Positions 1 through 11,298 of a DNA stretch of 64,000 nt are shown one piece after another. Each line of letters opens with the position of its first letter. Positions within the stretch are counted from its first letter, which is position 1. Position numbers and translations under genes: made by a program. A model generated the notes under the pieces. The model saw only the letters and a list, made by a program, of their open reading frames with translations. It did not search any database and was not told the origin of the DNA. The DNA comes from Gigaspora rosea (lineage: Eukaryota; Glomeromycota; Glomeromycetes; Diversisporales; Gigasporaceae), in assembly GCA_003550325.1 (NCBI GenBank), contig QKWP01000050.1:236629-300628 (forward strand), read 5' to 3'.

Positions 1-1212
1 TAGCAAATTGGGGAATAAAATGTCTGTAGTATGAAACAAGACTAATGAATCTATAAAGTTGCCTTAGGCTTGTTGGGGTAGGATATTCCTGGACCGTTAT
101 AACTTTATCTTTATCAGGTTCAACCCTGTCTTGGCTTACCACATGACCTAAAAACTTAATACTATTTTTAAACAGGTCACATTTTTTTTGGTTTAGTTTT
201 AGTCCTGAGTTTTCAATTTCAGCTAGAACTGCTTGGATGTGGTCTAGATGTTTCTTGAAGGTAGATGAGTAGATTATGATGGCATCCAAATAGACAGCCA
301 CAAACTGTCTAATAAACGCCTCTAATATGTGGTTCATTACTTGCTGAAAGGTTGCTAGGGCATTACATAACCCAAAAGGCATTACTTTAAAGGTGTATAC
401 CCCATATTTGGTGACAAAGGCAGTTTTCTCTTAATCTTTGGGACTCACACCAATTTGCCAGTAGCCACTAGCACTCCACTGGATAGATCTAAGCTTTAAA
501 ACTATCTTGCCTTGCCAAAAGTTTCCAAAAGGTCATCAATTCTCGGTAGGGGGTAGGCATCTTTTTTGGTTACATTATTGAGCTTGCGATAGTCAACACA
601 TAGTCGTAGTTTTCCATTTTTCTTGGGGACTATGACAACTGGAGAGATCCATAGACTCTTGAATTCGTATATTAGTTCATTATCCAATAGCTTCTTTATT
701 TCTTTCTGTAGAAATTCTTGTGCATCTGGAGATATTTAGTAAGTGTTTTGTTTAACTGGCCTGGCATCCCCGGTATCTATTTCATAGTGGATTTCATGGT
801 ATCAGCCCAACTGGCTTAACTCAGGGGCAAATACGTTGCGAAACTTATTTAATAGGGGCATAGCTTTTGTTTGTTGTTGCTCATTCAGTATAGTGGTTTT
901 TATTAACTCTTTAATTATATTTGTATAGCTTGTTTGTTGTTTTTTCTCATTTTCGGGGACCGAAATTTCTTCAAGAGCCGTCAAGTATATCGCAGGACTA
1001 TTGGTATAGTAGCTTTCGACTTCTTCAGTATTTGCTTCCTCGTAGGTATTAAAGAAGTCTTCTACTTCTTCATTAGGGTCTTCGGGTAGTACTTCAGGCT
1101 TTTCCTCATGGAATTGAATAATAGGTACTTCAGTACTCTTTCCTAGCTATCTGAAGATTAATTTGTTCTCGTCGAAGTGAATGCAAGCACGAATCTTTTG
1201 GAACTAGTCTAT
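1..1212 (-). mobile_element. Ty3/gypsy LTR retrotransposon fossil, RT and linker part
   Basis: Minus-strand translation gives the start of a Ty3/gypsy reverse transcriptase at about 502-687 (SPVVIVPKKNGKLRLCVDYR, then PLPRIDDLL), preceded by a protease-RT linker at 802-984, with the RT palm and the LGHVVS-type region continuing to the window edge. The element runs off the left side, so RNase H, integrase and the second LTR are not visible. It is old and broken, with several breaks. The rest of the same copy lies at 6978-12598 beyond a hAT insertion placed in or near the protease region. Confidence 0.9.
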
Positions 1213-1261
1213 GCCTAACATATTGTTGGTGGTAGAATTAATTTGGCAAATTAATACGTCA

Positions 1262-1395
1262 ACGGCATTGCCGTATTTTTTGCCGTAATTATTTTGTGCC
1301 GTAATGCCGCAATGCCGCAATGCCGTAATGCCGTAATACCATAATGCCGTAATGCCGTAATGCTGTAATGCCGTAATGCCAAAATACCATAATGC
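1262..1395. repeat. Left subterminal ATTACGGC array of the hAT element
   Basis: Dense copies of a roughly 9-bp unit (GCCGTAATG, with variants) follow the left TIR. The same unit in opposite orientation is clustered near the right end (6652-6677, 6839-6876, 6928-6948). hAT transposases are known to bind short subterminal repeats, so these are the likely binding arrays. That role is inferred. Confidence 0.7.
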
Positions 1396-1417
1396 TATTG
1401 TATCTAAAGATTATAAT

Positions 1418-1499
1418 TAGAGACGTGCCTCTTGTGCTAGCATATATTTTGCATATCATATGATATTGCACGAGATATAATATCATTTGCACATCTCTA
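1418..1499. mobile_element. 82-bp hAT-type MITE
   Basis: TIR TAGAGACGTGC (left) against TAGAGATGTGC (right, reverse complement). The flanks attataat (1410-1417) and attattat (1500-1507) match at 7 of 8 bases, consistent with a mutated hAT 8-bp duplication. It is nested in the larger hAT element. A similar end occurs at 48531. Confidence 0.65.
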
Positions 1500-1580
1500 A
1501 TTATTATATCATAATATTATCGTTGTATTAAATACTGTAATGCTGCAATAATATATAATAAAATTCCGCTTGTGTTATAT

Positions 1581-1921
1581 GGAGTGTCTTCAATTAAAAG
1601 GGCCCATTTTTACATATATTTTATTTTGAAATATTTGAGTTTAATTATTTGTTTTGATTTTCGGACTGATCCGGGATCAATCAAATTTCACGATATTGAT
1701 TGGTTAAAGGCGGCAGGTGACTATCGGGTAAACTCGTGATGTGTTGGCTCTACGCAGCCTCATGTAATTTTTCTTTTTACATTATCTTGATTTTTTATTA
1801 TGTAATTCGACTTTCATTTATAATTAAAAAAAGTCAATCATGTCAAAATTTATATGAATTTAACGAAAACTCATTTTTCAAAAAAATGTAAAAATGGGCC
1901 CTTTTAATTGAAGACACCCCA
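1581..1921. mobile_element. 341-bp MITE, TA-flanked
   Basis: Terminal inverted repeats of 36 bp (1581-1616 and 1886-1921) starting TGGAGTGTCTTCAATTAAAA match at 35 of 36 positions. Each is bordered by TA (1579-1580, 1922-1923), as for Tc1/mariner-type insertions. No coding potential. The near-identical arms imply a recent insertion into the hAT element. Confidence 0.82.
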
Positions 1922-2187
1922 TATATTTAAAAGCACTTTTAATAACAAGTATCACATAATGCTAACAAAATTTTAGAATATACAAACTATCTATATTATT
2001 ATCTAAGCCATAAATAAAGCTATTATAACCTGATAATGTTATTGACTAGTTCATTAAAGTTGTTCTTAAGTACAATACGGCGTTGCATTTTGCTTAGATT
2101 TAAAAATTTTTTAGATATAAATATTTATGGGAATGTTATAATTATTATAAATAATTATCATGTGGCTTCTCATTAATAAAAAATATT

Positions 2188-3170
2188 AAGCTTCGAGTTG
2201 TTAAGTTTATAATTTAAAACTTAGCCTCAAAAAAATATTATCGATTTTATCACAAATTATCTTTGAAAATTTTAAACCGTCTGTTATATAGAAACTGCGC
2301 CAAAATTGTTTACAAAAATTTGATCAAAGATATCTTGGCAACTAATTAATTAGATTCGATAAAATTTTTTTTTTTATTCGAATTCTATAGCTCAATTGGT
2401 TTCCGATATATCTTTGATAAACTTTTGAGAAATTTTATAAAATGTTTGTCACATGATTATTTAGAAATTGCAAACTTATTTACAAAACTTTTATCAAAGA
2501 TAACTCGGCAACCAATTGATCAAATTCGTGAATTTTTTTTTTTTTTTTTATTCTACAAAGCTATAGAATTCAAATAAAAAAATTTATCGAATTTGATAAT
2601 TGGTTGCCAAAATAACTTCAATCAAAGATTGAAAAATATTTTAAACTGTCTCATAGAAACTGCGCCAAAATTTTTTACAAAATTTGATCAAAGATATCTT
2701 GATCAAATTCGATAAAAGTTTTTTATTCAAATTCTATGGTTTTGTATAATTCGAATAAAAAAAATTTCATCGAATTTGATTGATTGGTTGCCAAGTTATC
2801 TTTGATAAACTTTGAGAAAATTTATAAAACATTTGTTATATGGTTATTTAGAAACTGCAAAATTGTTTACAAAAATTTGATTGAAGATATCTCAGCAACC
2901 AATCAATCAAATTCGATGAATTTTTTTTATTCAAATTCTAAGAAACTATAGAATTCGAATAAAAAAAAAATTTATCAAATTTAATTAACTGGTTGCTGAG
3001 ATATCTTTAATCAAAGTTTAAGAAAATTTTTAAATAATTTGTGATAAAATCAAAGTAATCGTGAATAGCAAAAATTTATAGTGCAAATATCAATTCTCTA
3101 AATAAACTTTAATAATTGTTACTTTTTGAGGCTAAGTTTGTTTAGTTATAAACTTAAAAGCCTGAAGTTT
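2188..3170. repeat. Foldback unit with four tandem ~190-bp palindromic repeats
   Basis: Inverted ends (2188-2236 and 3122-3170) share TTAGCCTCAAAAA. The interior has about four copies of a 170-195 bp unit: GAAACTGCGCCAAAATTGTT-type blocks near 2291, 2463, 2658 and 2849, each followed by a GATCAAAGATATCT block. Each unit contains a local palindrome around ATTCGAATTCTATAG. It lies just upstream of the transposase. It may be a nested foldback element or part of the hAT 5' region. Confidence 0.7.
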
Positions 3171-3268
3171 GTTTGTTTTTTTTTTAAAATAATATTTATT
3201 AAACTTATTTAAAAAATCAAACTTATAAAATATTAAAAATTGTGCAATTTCGTTTTTAAAACTCAATT

Positions 3269-6200
3269 ATGTCTGATACTGTATCTGAAAACACTTCTAA
3301 AAAAACCTAAAGAGGCCGTAAAGAAGCTAATGTCTGGGATCATTTTAATAAAGAACCTGTAGGAGATGGACATTATTCAGCATCATGTAGTTATTGTACT
3401 GAAAAATGGAATAGAGGAAGACCTGAGGATTTAAAAGCTCATTTAGCATTATTTTGTAATTCTATATCACAAGATATTAAAATAGAATATTTAGAAATAT
3501 TAGCTACTGAAAATTCTGTTAAAAAAATGAAAAAAAAGATAGTTCTGGAAAATTAATAACAAATTTTTATGAATCACCAACAAAAATGGAAAAAAGTAAA
3601 AAAAATAGAATTGATCAAGCATTAATTAGATTTTTTATATGCTGTGGTATTCCATTTTCTACTGTTAATCATCCATATTTTATAGATTTTATTCAATGTC
3701 TTTGTCTTGGTTATTCTCCTCCTGAAAGAAAAATACTTTCATCAACTATTTTAAATCAAGAAATTTCTACTGTTTTAATTAAAATTAATAAGGAACTTGA
3801 AAATGAAAATAATTTAACATTAGGTAATAATATATTTAAATTTATTATTTAAAATATTAAGTATAAAATAGATAATATTTTTGGTAAAATTTTTTAATTT
3901 AAACTTAGTTTATAATTTTATAACTTATTAGTTTAAATTTTAATATTAATATTTAAACTTAAAATTATAAATTATAGCTTGAGTTTAAATTTAAAATTTA
4001 TTAAAAGTATTATTTATTCTATATTTAATATATTTATAATTTTAAATATATTAATATAATTTATTTTTATTAGCTGTAGATGGATGGTGTAGCCCTTCAG
4101 GAAAATCTATTTATGCTTTTGTAATTATTACACCTAGTAGAAAACAATATATTCATGCTTTAGTTGATGAATCAAGCAAATCTCACACAGGTTCTTTTAA
4201 TGCTTCTGAAATTGAAAAAGTTTTAACTTCAATTGGATCTAAAAAATTTGCAGCTATTGTTTCAGATGCAGAATCAGCTATGCAATTAGCAAAACAAATA
4301 ATTTCTACTAAATATCCTTATATTTTACCTATAAGATGTATAGCACATCATATAAATCTTATAACTTCTCATATTATTAAATTAGATTTTGCTAAATCTG
4401 TTTTTAAAAAATGTCAAACTATAATAACATTTTTTAAAACTTCTTATCGTGCAGGTGCAGCTCTTCAAGAAGATATTATTGATTCTTTTATAAAAGGTGG
4501 AGGATTAAAAACTTCAGTAAAAACAAGATGGTCTACTGCATGGGATTGTTGTAATTCAATTATTAGATTAGAAAATAGTCTTAAAAATGTAAGATATATT
4601 TTATTTTTGTTATATATATTTTTTATAATATTGTAAATTATTTATAAAATAAGATTTTTTAATTAAAAAACTTAAATTTTAAATAGTTTATAAAATTTTA
4701 ATTTTTATATATAATAACTATTTATAGTAATTAAAAATAATTATTGTATAAAAAAATATTTTAGTTTTAAACTATATAAAATTTTAAATTATATATAATA
4801 ATTATTTATAATAATTAAAATAATTATTATATATAAAAAATAATTTAGTTTTAAACTATAAAATATTATTAAATTTTAATAATTTTTATATTATTTAGAT
4901 TCTTGAAAAACAATCTGAAATTTTTCAAGATGCATTAACTATTAAAAATATTCTTCGTAATCGTCAATTTTGGCAAGATGTAGAACAGTTAGAAATAGTT
5001 CTTGCACCTGCTAAAAGAGCAATTAATGCAGTTGAAACTAAATCAAGCAATATGGCATTATGTTTTTTAGAATTAGTTAAAATGGCAATTACAATTAAAA
5101 ATATTTCTAATATTATAGATTCTAATTTTAAAAAACAATGTATTAAAATTTATAATAGATATTGGAAACAGTTTGATATTACAACTTATCTTCTTGCTTA
5201 TTTTTTACATCCTAAATATTGAGGTATATTTTATTTTATTTATTTTTTATTTAAATAATATAATTATTAATTTTATTAAATTTTATTTTAGGTAAAGGAT
5301 GTAAAGATAAAGTATTTCGTGAAATTTGTTTACATGCTATGAAAATTTGGCAAAATTGTGGTGCTAAAGATAATAGTTATAGAATTTTGTTATCACAGCT
5401 TAGAAAATATATAGAAAAGCTTAAACCATATGATATGGAATATGTTGAAGATTATGATACACCTGAACTTTGGTGGACAACTTGCAAACAGCCAGATAAT
5501 TATATACAACAATTAGCATTAAAAATATTTTCTATTGTTCCTCACCAAGCAGCATGTGAAAGAGTATTTTCTATTTTAGACTGGATGATTGGAAAAAAAA
5601 GAACTAGGTATAATAAATAACTTAATTTAAATAAGCTTAATACTAAAAAAAATAAATTAATAAAAATTTTCTATAAAAAATTTATTTTGTAAATTATTAA
5701 TTAGAAATATAATTTAGTACTATTAATTTGTTTTATTAAAATAAATTAAATAGTATAAAAATTATATAATTATAATTAATAATTTATATAATAATTAACT
5801 TTTATAAAAACTTTTTGTTAATTTTAATAATTCGTCCAAATAATTATTTTATTAATTTTAATAACTTTTATTTAAAAATTATTTTCAGATTAAATATTAA
5901 CCATCTTCAGTCAATGGCACAAATTCATTCATTTTATATTACAAATATGAAATCTGAATTAAAATTTTCTAAAGAAAATTTTAATGAAAAAGAGCTTGAA
6001 ATTATAGTTAATGAAATATCAGAAACTTTAATTGAAAATAGTAATTTTTTTGATGAAGAAGAAAATGAAAATGAAAATGAAGAAGAAAATAATGATGATA
6101 GTTTTGATTTATATGATGAAGATGATAATGAAACTAATCTTAATGATCTGCTTATAGCAGAATTAATAGATTTAAATTTTTATGATGATAATGAAATTGA

Positions 6201-6297
6201 AAATAATTTATCTTTAAGTAATCAACAACAAATAGAAGATGAAGAAAATTTATATATTGATTTAGAAGAAATTCTTAATGAAGAATTTCAAAATTAA
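3269..6297 (+). pseudogene. hAT transposase, five exons, decayed
   Basis: Exons by plain GT..AG borders: 3269-3823, 4074-4588, 4899-5223, 5292-5607, 5889-6297. The N-terminus has a BED-type zinc finger (VWDHF, then CSYC, with a later H and C). The RNase H-like core keeps VDGWCS, IVSDAES and the RCIAHH insertion motif. The C-terminal dimerisation block reads ELWWTT...AACERVFS. The last exon is very acidic (EEENENENEEENN), a tail seen in related fungal hAT proteins. Breaks: a stop at codon 14 (3308-3310), a frame change in the A-rich tract near 3530, and a TGA at 5220-5222 just before intron 3. A later start after the first stop is possible. The element is probably unable to move itself now. 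Confidence 0.9.
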
Positions 6298-6339
6298 AAT
6301 ATAATATTTATATTTTAATTTTTTTAAACAATTAATTAT

Positions 6340-6425
6340 AGAATTTTTTTCCTGTTATAGGTTTTTTATTACTATAATTATTATTTAAATTATGAAATAT
6401 TTTTTTTCCTGTTGCAGGTTTTTTT
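6340..6425 (+). other. Paired T-tract hairpins downstream of the hAT transposase
   Basis: Two short inverted motifs, CCTGTTATAGG (near 6352) and CCTGTTGCAGG (near 6409), each lie between T runs and follow the transposase stop. A related motif, CCTGCTAGCAG, follows the hAT relic stop at 22946. Their conserved place suggests a 3'-end or transcript-processing signal of this hAT family. The role is inferred. Confidence 0.4.
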
Positions 6426-6677
6426 TATACTATAATATATAGCTCACAAATATTATAGTTTTATTTAACAATTTTGTTTATTTTATTTTTTAGAATTTAT
6501 ATTCATTTTTATTAAAATATTATTTTTATTAATTTTTTATATTATTTTGAAATTTTATTCTTAGTTTGGAGCAACTGTATTGCACAACTACTTATTAATA
6601 ACATATAATATAATATTATAGTATCGCATTATTACAATATTAAGTTAATAACTATTACGGCATTATGGCATTACGGC

Positions 6678-6838
6678 CAGTGATGTAAATTGGATCGGTG
6701 CAGTAGGCACAGCGAACATAGATTTAAATTTGCGCATATATCAGTGTTCCCTGTATATATAACACACGCATAAATTTTTCTTTGTGCATATTTTTTTTGC
6801 ATTTGCGGCAATAAAAACTTTTTGAATTTATAACACTG
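6678..6838. mobile_element. 161-bp hAT-type MITE in the right subterminal array
   Basis: Ends CAGTGATGTAAATT and (reverse complement) CAGTGTTATAAATT, flanked by ATTACGGC on both sides (6670-6677, 6839-6846). The duplication equals the unit of the surrounding array, so it could be coincidental, but the CAGTG ends are typical of hAT elements. Confidence 0.6.
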
Positions 6839-6977
6839 ATTACGGCATTACGGCATTACGGCATTACGGCACTAATATTTACAGCAATTAAACACTAATG
6901 GTAGAATTAATTCTACCAGAGAAAAGGTTGCCGTAATGCCGTAATTCGGTAATTCTACCACCAACTATAGCCTAACA

Positions 6978-8065
6978 ACATAGTTTCGTTTGTAGAGTCA
7001 ATTATCTGGAAATTGGTCGGGACTATCACACTGATAATAGCCAATTTTACCCTGTAACTTTTCCTAGAGCACATTTTTGGTTCCATCTGGAGTTACGACT
7101 ACTGCTGTTGAGGGCTCTTGTATAGTAATATTCAATTTGTCCAAATAGTTTTTTGACATGATGCTTACAGCATCACCAGAGTCAATACTGTGAGTATAGG
7201 GGGGTTATTTTTGACTCTAACATAGCACTTGGTGGCAGTAGTTCAATGGACTGGGGTTGGTTCTACTATATTGGTTCCTCAGGAATAGGTACTATAGGAC
7301 ATTGCAATGCTTGGGCCAAAATTTGTTTCTGTTTCAGAATTTGCAACAACTGTCCATAGGTTACATTAGCCTTTTGTACTAGTAGATCCTCTGCTATATT
7401 ATAGTATAGTATTAGGTTGACTACTGATGGTCCCTTCTGCATCGTGGTCGGTTGACAGGTTCAGGCTGAGGTGGTTCTGGATTGACTTCTTTTATAAGGG
7501 CAGGCTCATCGGCATGAGGTAAGACATTGGGTTCCTGTGCTACTCTTTTTTGAAGGCGTTCGTCCCAATTAATATCTGCTTCCGGTTTTTCCTGCTATTT
7601 TGCAGCATATATTTCCTCCTCACAAGTGGGTTGGTAAATATCACACAGGTTTACAGGTCTAGGGTTGTTATTATTTTGTGTTGCATAAGGTAAGACTTTT
7701 CAGGGAGCTGGACGTCGTTCAAATGGACAATTTCTTGGGATATGGCCTTTTTCTCTATACTGATAACAGATAATTCCTCCCGTAGTTGGTGGTCGAGGTT
7801 GGTATTGTCTACGAGGAGGTTGGGTTGGACTAATTTTAGCTCTGGCAGCAAGGTTAGTAGTTAACTTTTCATAGGAGAGTACCAGGATGTAGATGAGATT
7901 TTCTGGGTCATGTGACAACCCAATCTCCGATCCGGTCGGGATCCCGTGATCCGGAATAGTCAAAATTTGACTCTCCAATTGGCTATTTCTTCTCCAGGTA
8001 TTTGTATCACCTGTGCAAATAAGTAATCTGATCCTCCGCCCAAAAACCAACACAACAACACACAA
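6978..8065 (-). mobile_element. Ty3/gypsy fossil, protease and gag C-terminal part
   Basis: This continues the element at 1-1212 on the other side of the hAT insertion. A CCHC-knuckle-like segment (GHIPRNC) within a basic, proline-rich stretch marks the end of gag near 7720-7790. Broken, with several breaks. The remaining gag lies at 10370-11230 beyond a second insertion. Confidence 0.8.
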
Positions 8066-8069
8066 GAAA

Positions 8070-10360
8070 CAAGCAAAGATAGTTTTTTTTTTTTTCTTTA
8101 ATTGTTTTATTTTTTAATTTTTTAATCAGTTTTTTTTTTTCTTTAATCGTTTAATCGGTTTTTTTTTTTTTTTTTTTTTTTTTATTTTTTTTTTTTTTTT
8201 TTTTTTAACAGTTTTTTTTTTAACCCATTTTTTTTTTTAAACCGTTTTTTTTAACTCGTTATTTTTAATAAATTTATTTAATTATTTACTTTATATTAAT
8301 TATTATTATTTTTTTAAATTTCCTAGCTGGATCGCTAGGGGCAGTTGACGCTCATTTATTAATTATATCATTCTTGGTCACCGAACTAGTGTTATGAGGG
8401 CCCATCAACCCCCATGACCTCTAGCCGGCACCTTATTTGTACATTGGGCATTTCATGCATGTTACATGTTTTTTTACTATCTACAGTAAGGATCCTATTC
8501 TATTTACCCAACTGGTAACAACCAGCTGACCCATTTACAACCTGGGGATTTCACAGGAACTGTCCAAGTATTTCGACTGGAATTTCGCTGGAGGTATTCA
8601 TTTCGACCAGAATTTCACCAGAGGTATTCTTGTTCGACCGTAATTTTACCGGAAGTATTCAATTAGTGACCAGATTTCTACCGAAGGTATTCATTTTTAT
8701 CTTCAGCCACATATGCCGAGAACATTATGTGGTGCTACACACATCGCACCATTTGTGGTTAAGATTGCCGCCCATGGTCCTAGCATCCTGGTTCAAGCTC
8801 GTCCGTCTCATGACCTCATATAGTTATTCTTGTCCTCCAGTAGGGCTTGAACCGGCGACCTTGAATTTGGAGACCTGGGAGCGTAACCACCTACGCTATC
8901 AACCCACAGGCCTTATTAATTATTTTTTTAATAAATTTATTTAATTATTTACTTTATATTAATTATTTTTCGTCTTTTTTTAATTTTTTTTTTTAAATTT
9001 TAGACACTCCGCCGTGTAATGCTACTTGTTATATATATTTACTTTTTTATTTAAATTCTTTTCAATTTTAATTTTTTAAATTATTTATTTATTTACTTTT
9101 TTAATTCGTTATATTTTAATTATTTATTTTAAATTATTTTTTTTAACTTTTTTTTTTATTTTTAGAAAAATAATTATTGGCCAAAATTGGGATAATTACA
9201 AAACCAGGTACGACGAACACAACCAATAACGAAATACAAAAGATTAATGAAAGACGCGAGCCGTGTATTAACCTATTAAAAGACGCATTAACTAATTATC
9301 AGAACAACCACTACCAATAATACAAAATTATCATGCTATGTCCTATTAATTATCGAGCTATGCCCGATACTAAATAGCATGTTACTCCCCAAACTAACTA
9401 TCATTCTACATCCTATACTAACTATTGTTCTATGTCCTATACTAATAATTGTGCTACACCCATACTAACTATTCATTCTAACTATCACAAACATTCATTC
9501 TGACTATCGTAATATGTTCGTTCCAAGTATCGCAATATGTTGTTCTAACGAAAAGAAAAAACGTAAGTACCGTAAATTGAAAAAAATATAACGCATATAG
9601 AAAAAAAACTTACTGTCGGCGCCGAAAAATATTCCAAAAACTCGCTTTAAAGAAGTTCACCAAGAAAAGAAAAAGCAAGCGAAAAAAAACCCCTAGAATT
9701 CACGTAATAAAAAATTTACCAGAAGCACCGAAGAAACCTTCCAAAAACCTCAAACCTAAAGAAAAAAGCATTAGTTATAAAACAAAAAAAAATCGAGTTC
9801 ACTGAACGAACGAACTTACTGGAAAAATTCTTCAAGAACCCAGAATTACCAAGAAAGCAAATACCGAAGAAACAAAACCCGAACCTAAAGACGAAACGTT
9901 AGTGCAAAGAAAACCCCCTTTAAGAAAAAAAAGACAAAGAACAACACACCAAAACGGCAAACAAAAAACCCGCCGAGAACGACAATCTACAAAGAACTTA
10001 ACGACAACACCTACGACAACACCTACGACAACACCTGCAACGACCATAACTCCAAAAACGCATTTTAACAGATGACTCTAAAAGATTACTCCAAGGGGCT
10101 AGAACGGACTAACGAAGCTACAAAAATTAAGACAAAGGTTAGTAAGAAAAAGAAAACAAGATTAAGATAACGAAATAAGAAAAAATACCAAAAGCGACAA
10201 AAAAGAGAACAAACAACTACGACTCCAAAATGAATGACAAAATGGACTCCAAAGGCGATTCCAATGATGTCGAGCTAAAAAAAAAAGCTACTGTAAATAA
10301 AAATAAAAAAAAATAAAAATAAAAATAAAAAAAGATTAGATTATCCGGTACACGATCATC
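8070..10360. repeat. Composite insertion splitting gag: T-rich tract, SINE-like unit, AC-rich low-complexity block
   Basis: 8080-8300 is almost pure T tracts. 8330-8580 is unrecognised. 8590-8925 holds a tRNA-headed SINE-like unit. 8930-9170 is AT-rich. 9180-10340 is a strongly strand-biased A/C-rich block made of degenerate short units (CTAACTAT near 9400-9530, GACAACACC near 10010, GACTCCAA near 10200). The same low-complexity family appears at 39.2-41.5 kb and 63.4-64 kb. No clean terminal repeats were found, so its limits are approximate. Confidence 0.55.
8590..8925 (-). mobile_element. tRNA-derived SINE-like unit
   Basis: On the minus strand 8912-8838 resembles a tRNA head: an A-box-like TTGATAGCGTAGG (about 8891-8903) and a perfect B box GGTTCAAGCCC (8853-8843), spaced as in a tRNA. 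The acceptor and T stems do not pair properly, so it is not a functional tRNA. An unrelated, GC-richer body follows towards 8590. The 3' end is not clearly defined. Confidence 0.6.
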
Positions 10361-10369
10361 ACTATAATG

Positions 10370-11298
10370 GATAATCATCCAGGGTAGTGTCGGATAGTTG
10401 TCCTTGTTACCCGAAAAATTTCATCTACATCCTGTATCTGTCACTTCTCATAGTTTGCAGCCATTTGTTGCATTTTTTGTGCCAAGTCCTCAACTAATTT
10501 GGTGGAGGGGTCGTTGAAACCATTTTGATCCCTATAGTAATTTCTGGCTTCTACTTTTTGGGCAGCAGCAACGGTTTCATTCAAGTTTTCAGAGTCAGTG
10601 ACCGACATAAAGGCAGCGGTTCTTCCTTGTAGCCCCCCAAGGAACATTCGGGCAACGTAAGTATCAGAAAGTTGGCACTCAGATCAAACTTTTTTAGTAA
10701 ACTTTTAAATTTGAAGGCGTATTTATCAACTTTTTTTTTGTCCTTTTGGGTTAGTGCATTTAACTCGATTTGCCATTGGTGATTCACTCCAGTGTGGCAA
10801 AGTACTTCGTGAACGCTGGGACAAAGCTATTGCGAGGATATGATTCATCATCCCAAAAGAAAAATTCTTCTTTATTATCATTATACCATATACCAGCTAA
10901 GTGTTCAGATGCGATTCTTATTTTTCTTGCCATGCTCCAATTATTGGTATCAGCAGCATGCTCAAAAGCTTCTATCTATTTAACTAAGTCTTTGTCATCT
11001 TCACCTCTGAATGTTTTGACATGAATCCAATTATTTTCACGTGCTGGGGTGGGGCATTATGGAGGGCCACATTTCTAAAAGCTTGAGCGATTTCTCTTAA
11101 TAGGTTTTGGGTTTGGTTACGGTCTTCCTAGAGTTCTTCATCTACTTAGTGTTTGTCTGGAGGAAGGGACCCTTTTTCTTCTACTGGCCTATCTTCCTCA
11201 AAGTTTTCTGGGTCTGACATTCTTTATTTTAACAAAAATCTTACTTCGGGGTTATGTTGATTGTTATGGGTAGTCTCGATCTCACAGTCACCACCAAT
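10370..11298 (-). mobile_element. Ty3/gypsy fossil, gag N-terminal part and primer-binding site
   Basis: Minus-strand gag pieces at 10441-10787 include FKSLLKKFDLSANF and a later AQKVEARNYY segment typical of Ty3/gypsy gag. An open start lies near 11220 (MSDPENFEED). Just inside the LTR the minus strand reads TTGGTGGTGACTGTGAG (11297-11281), placed two bases after the LTR end like a tRNA primer-binding site. Broken, with several breaks. Confidence 0.75.

Larger units (their letters stand above)
1221..6969 (+). mobile_element. hAT DNA transposon, 5.75 kb, with 8-bp target duplication
   Basis: The ends are inverted repeats matching at 19 of 20 bases: TATTGTTGGTGGTAGAATTA at 1221-1240 and its reverse complement at 6950-6969 (TATAGTTGG...). 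They are flanked by the perfect 8-bp direct repeat GCCTAACA (1213-1220 and 6970-6977), the hAT signature length. The element carries a decayed hAT transposase (3269-6297). It sits inside the gypsy fossil, so it is younger. Nested inside it are MITEs at 1418-1499, 1581-1921 and 6678-6838 and a foldback at 2188-3170. Confidence 0.93.

Noticed and set aside
1289-1492. 67-codon minus ORF with repeated RHYGI motif
   Set aside because: Direct translation of the hAT subterminal 9-bp array.
8838-8912. Functional tRNA gene
   Set aside because: A and B boxes are present but acceptor, anticodon and T stems do not pair.
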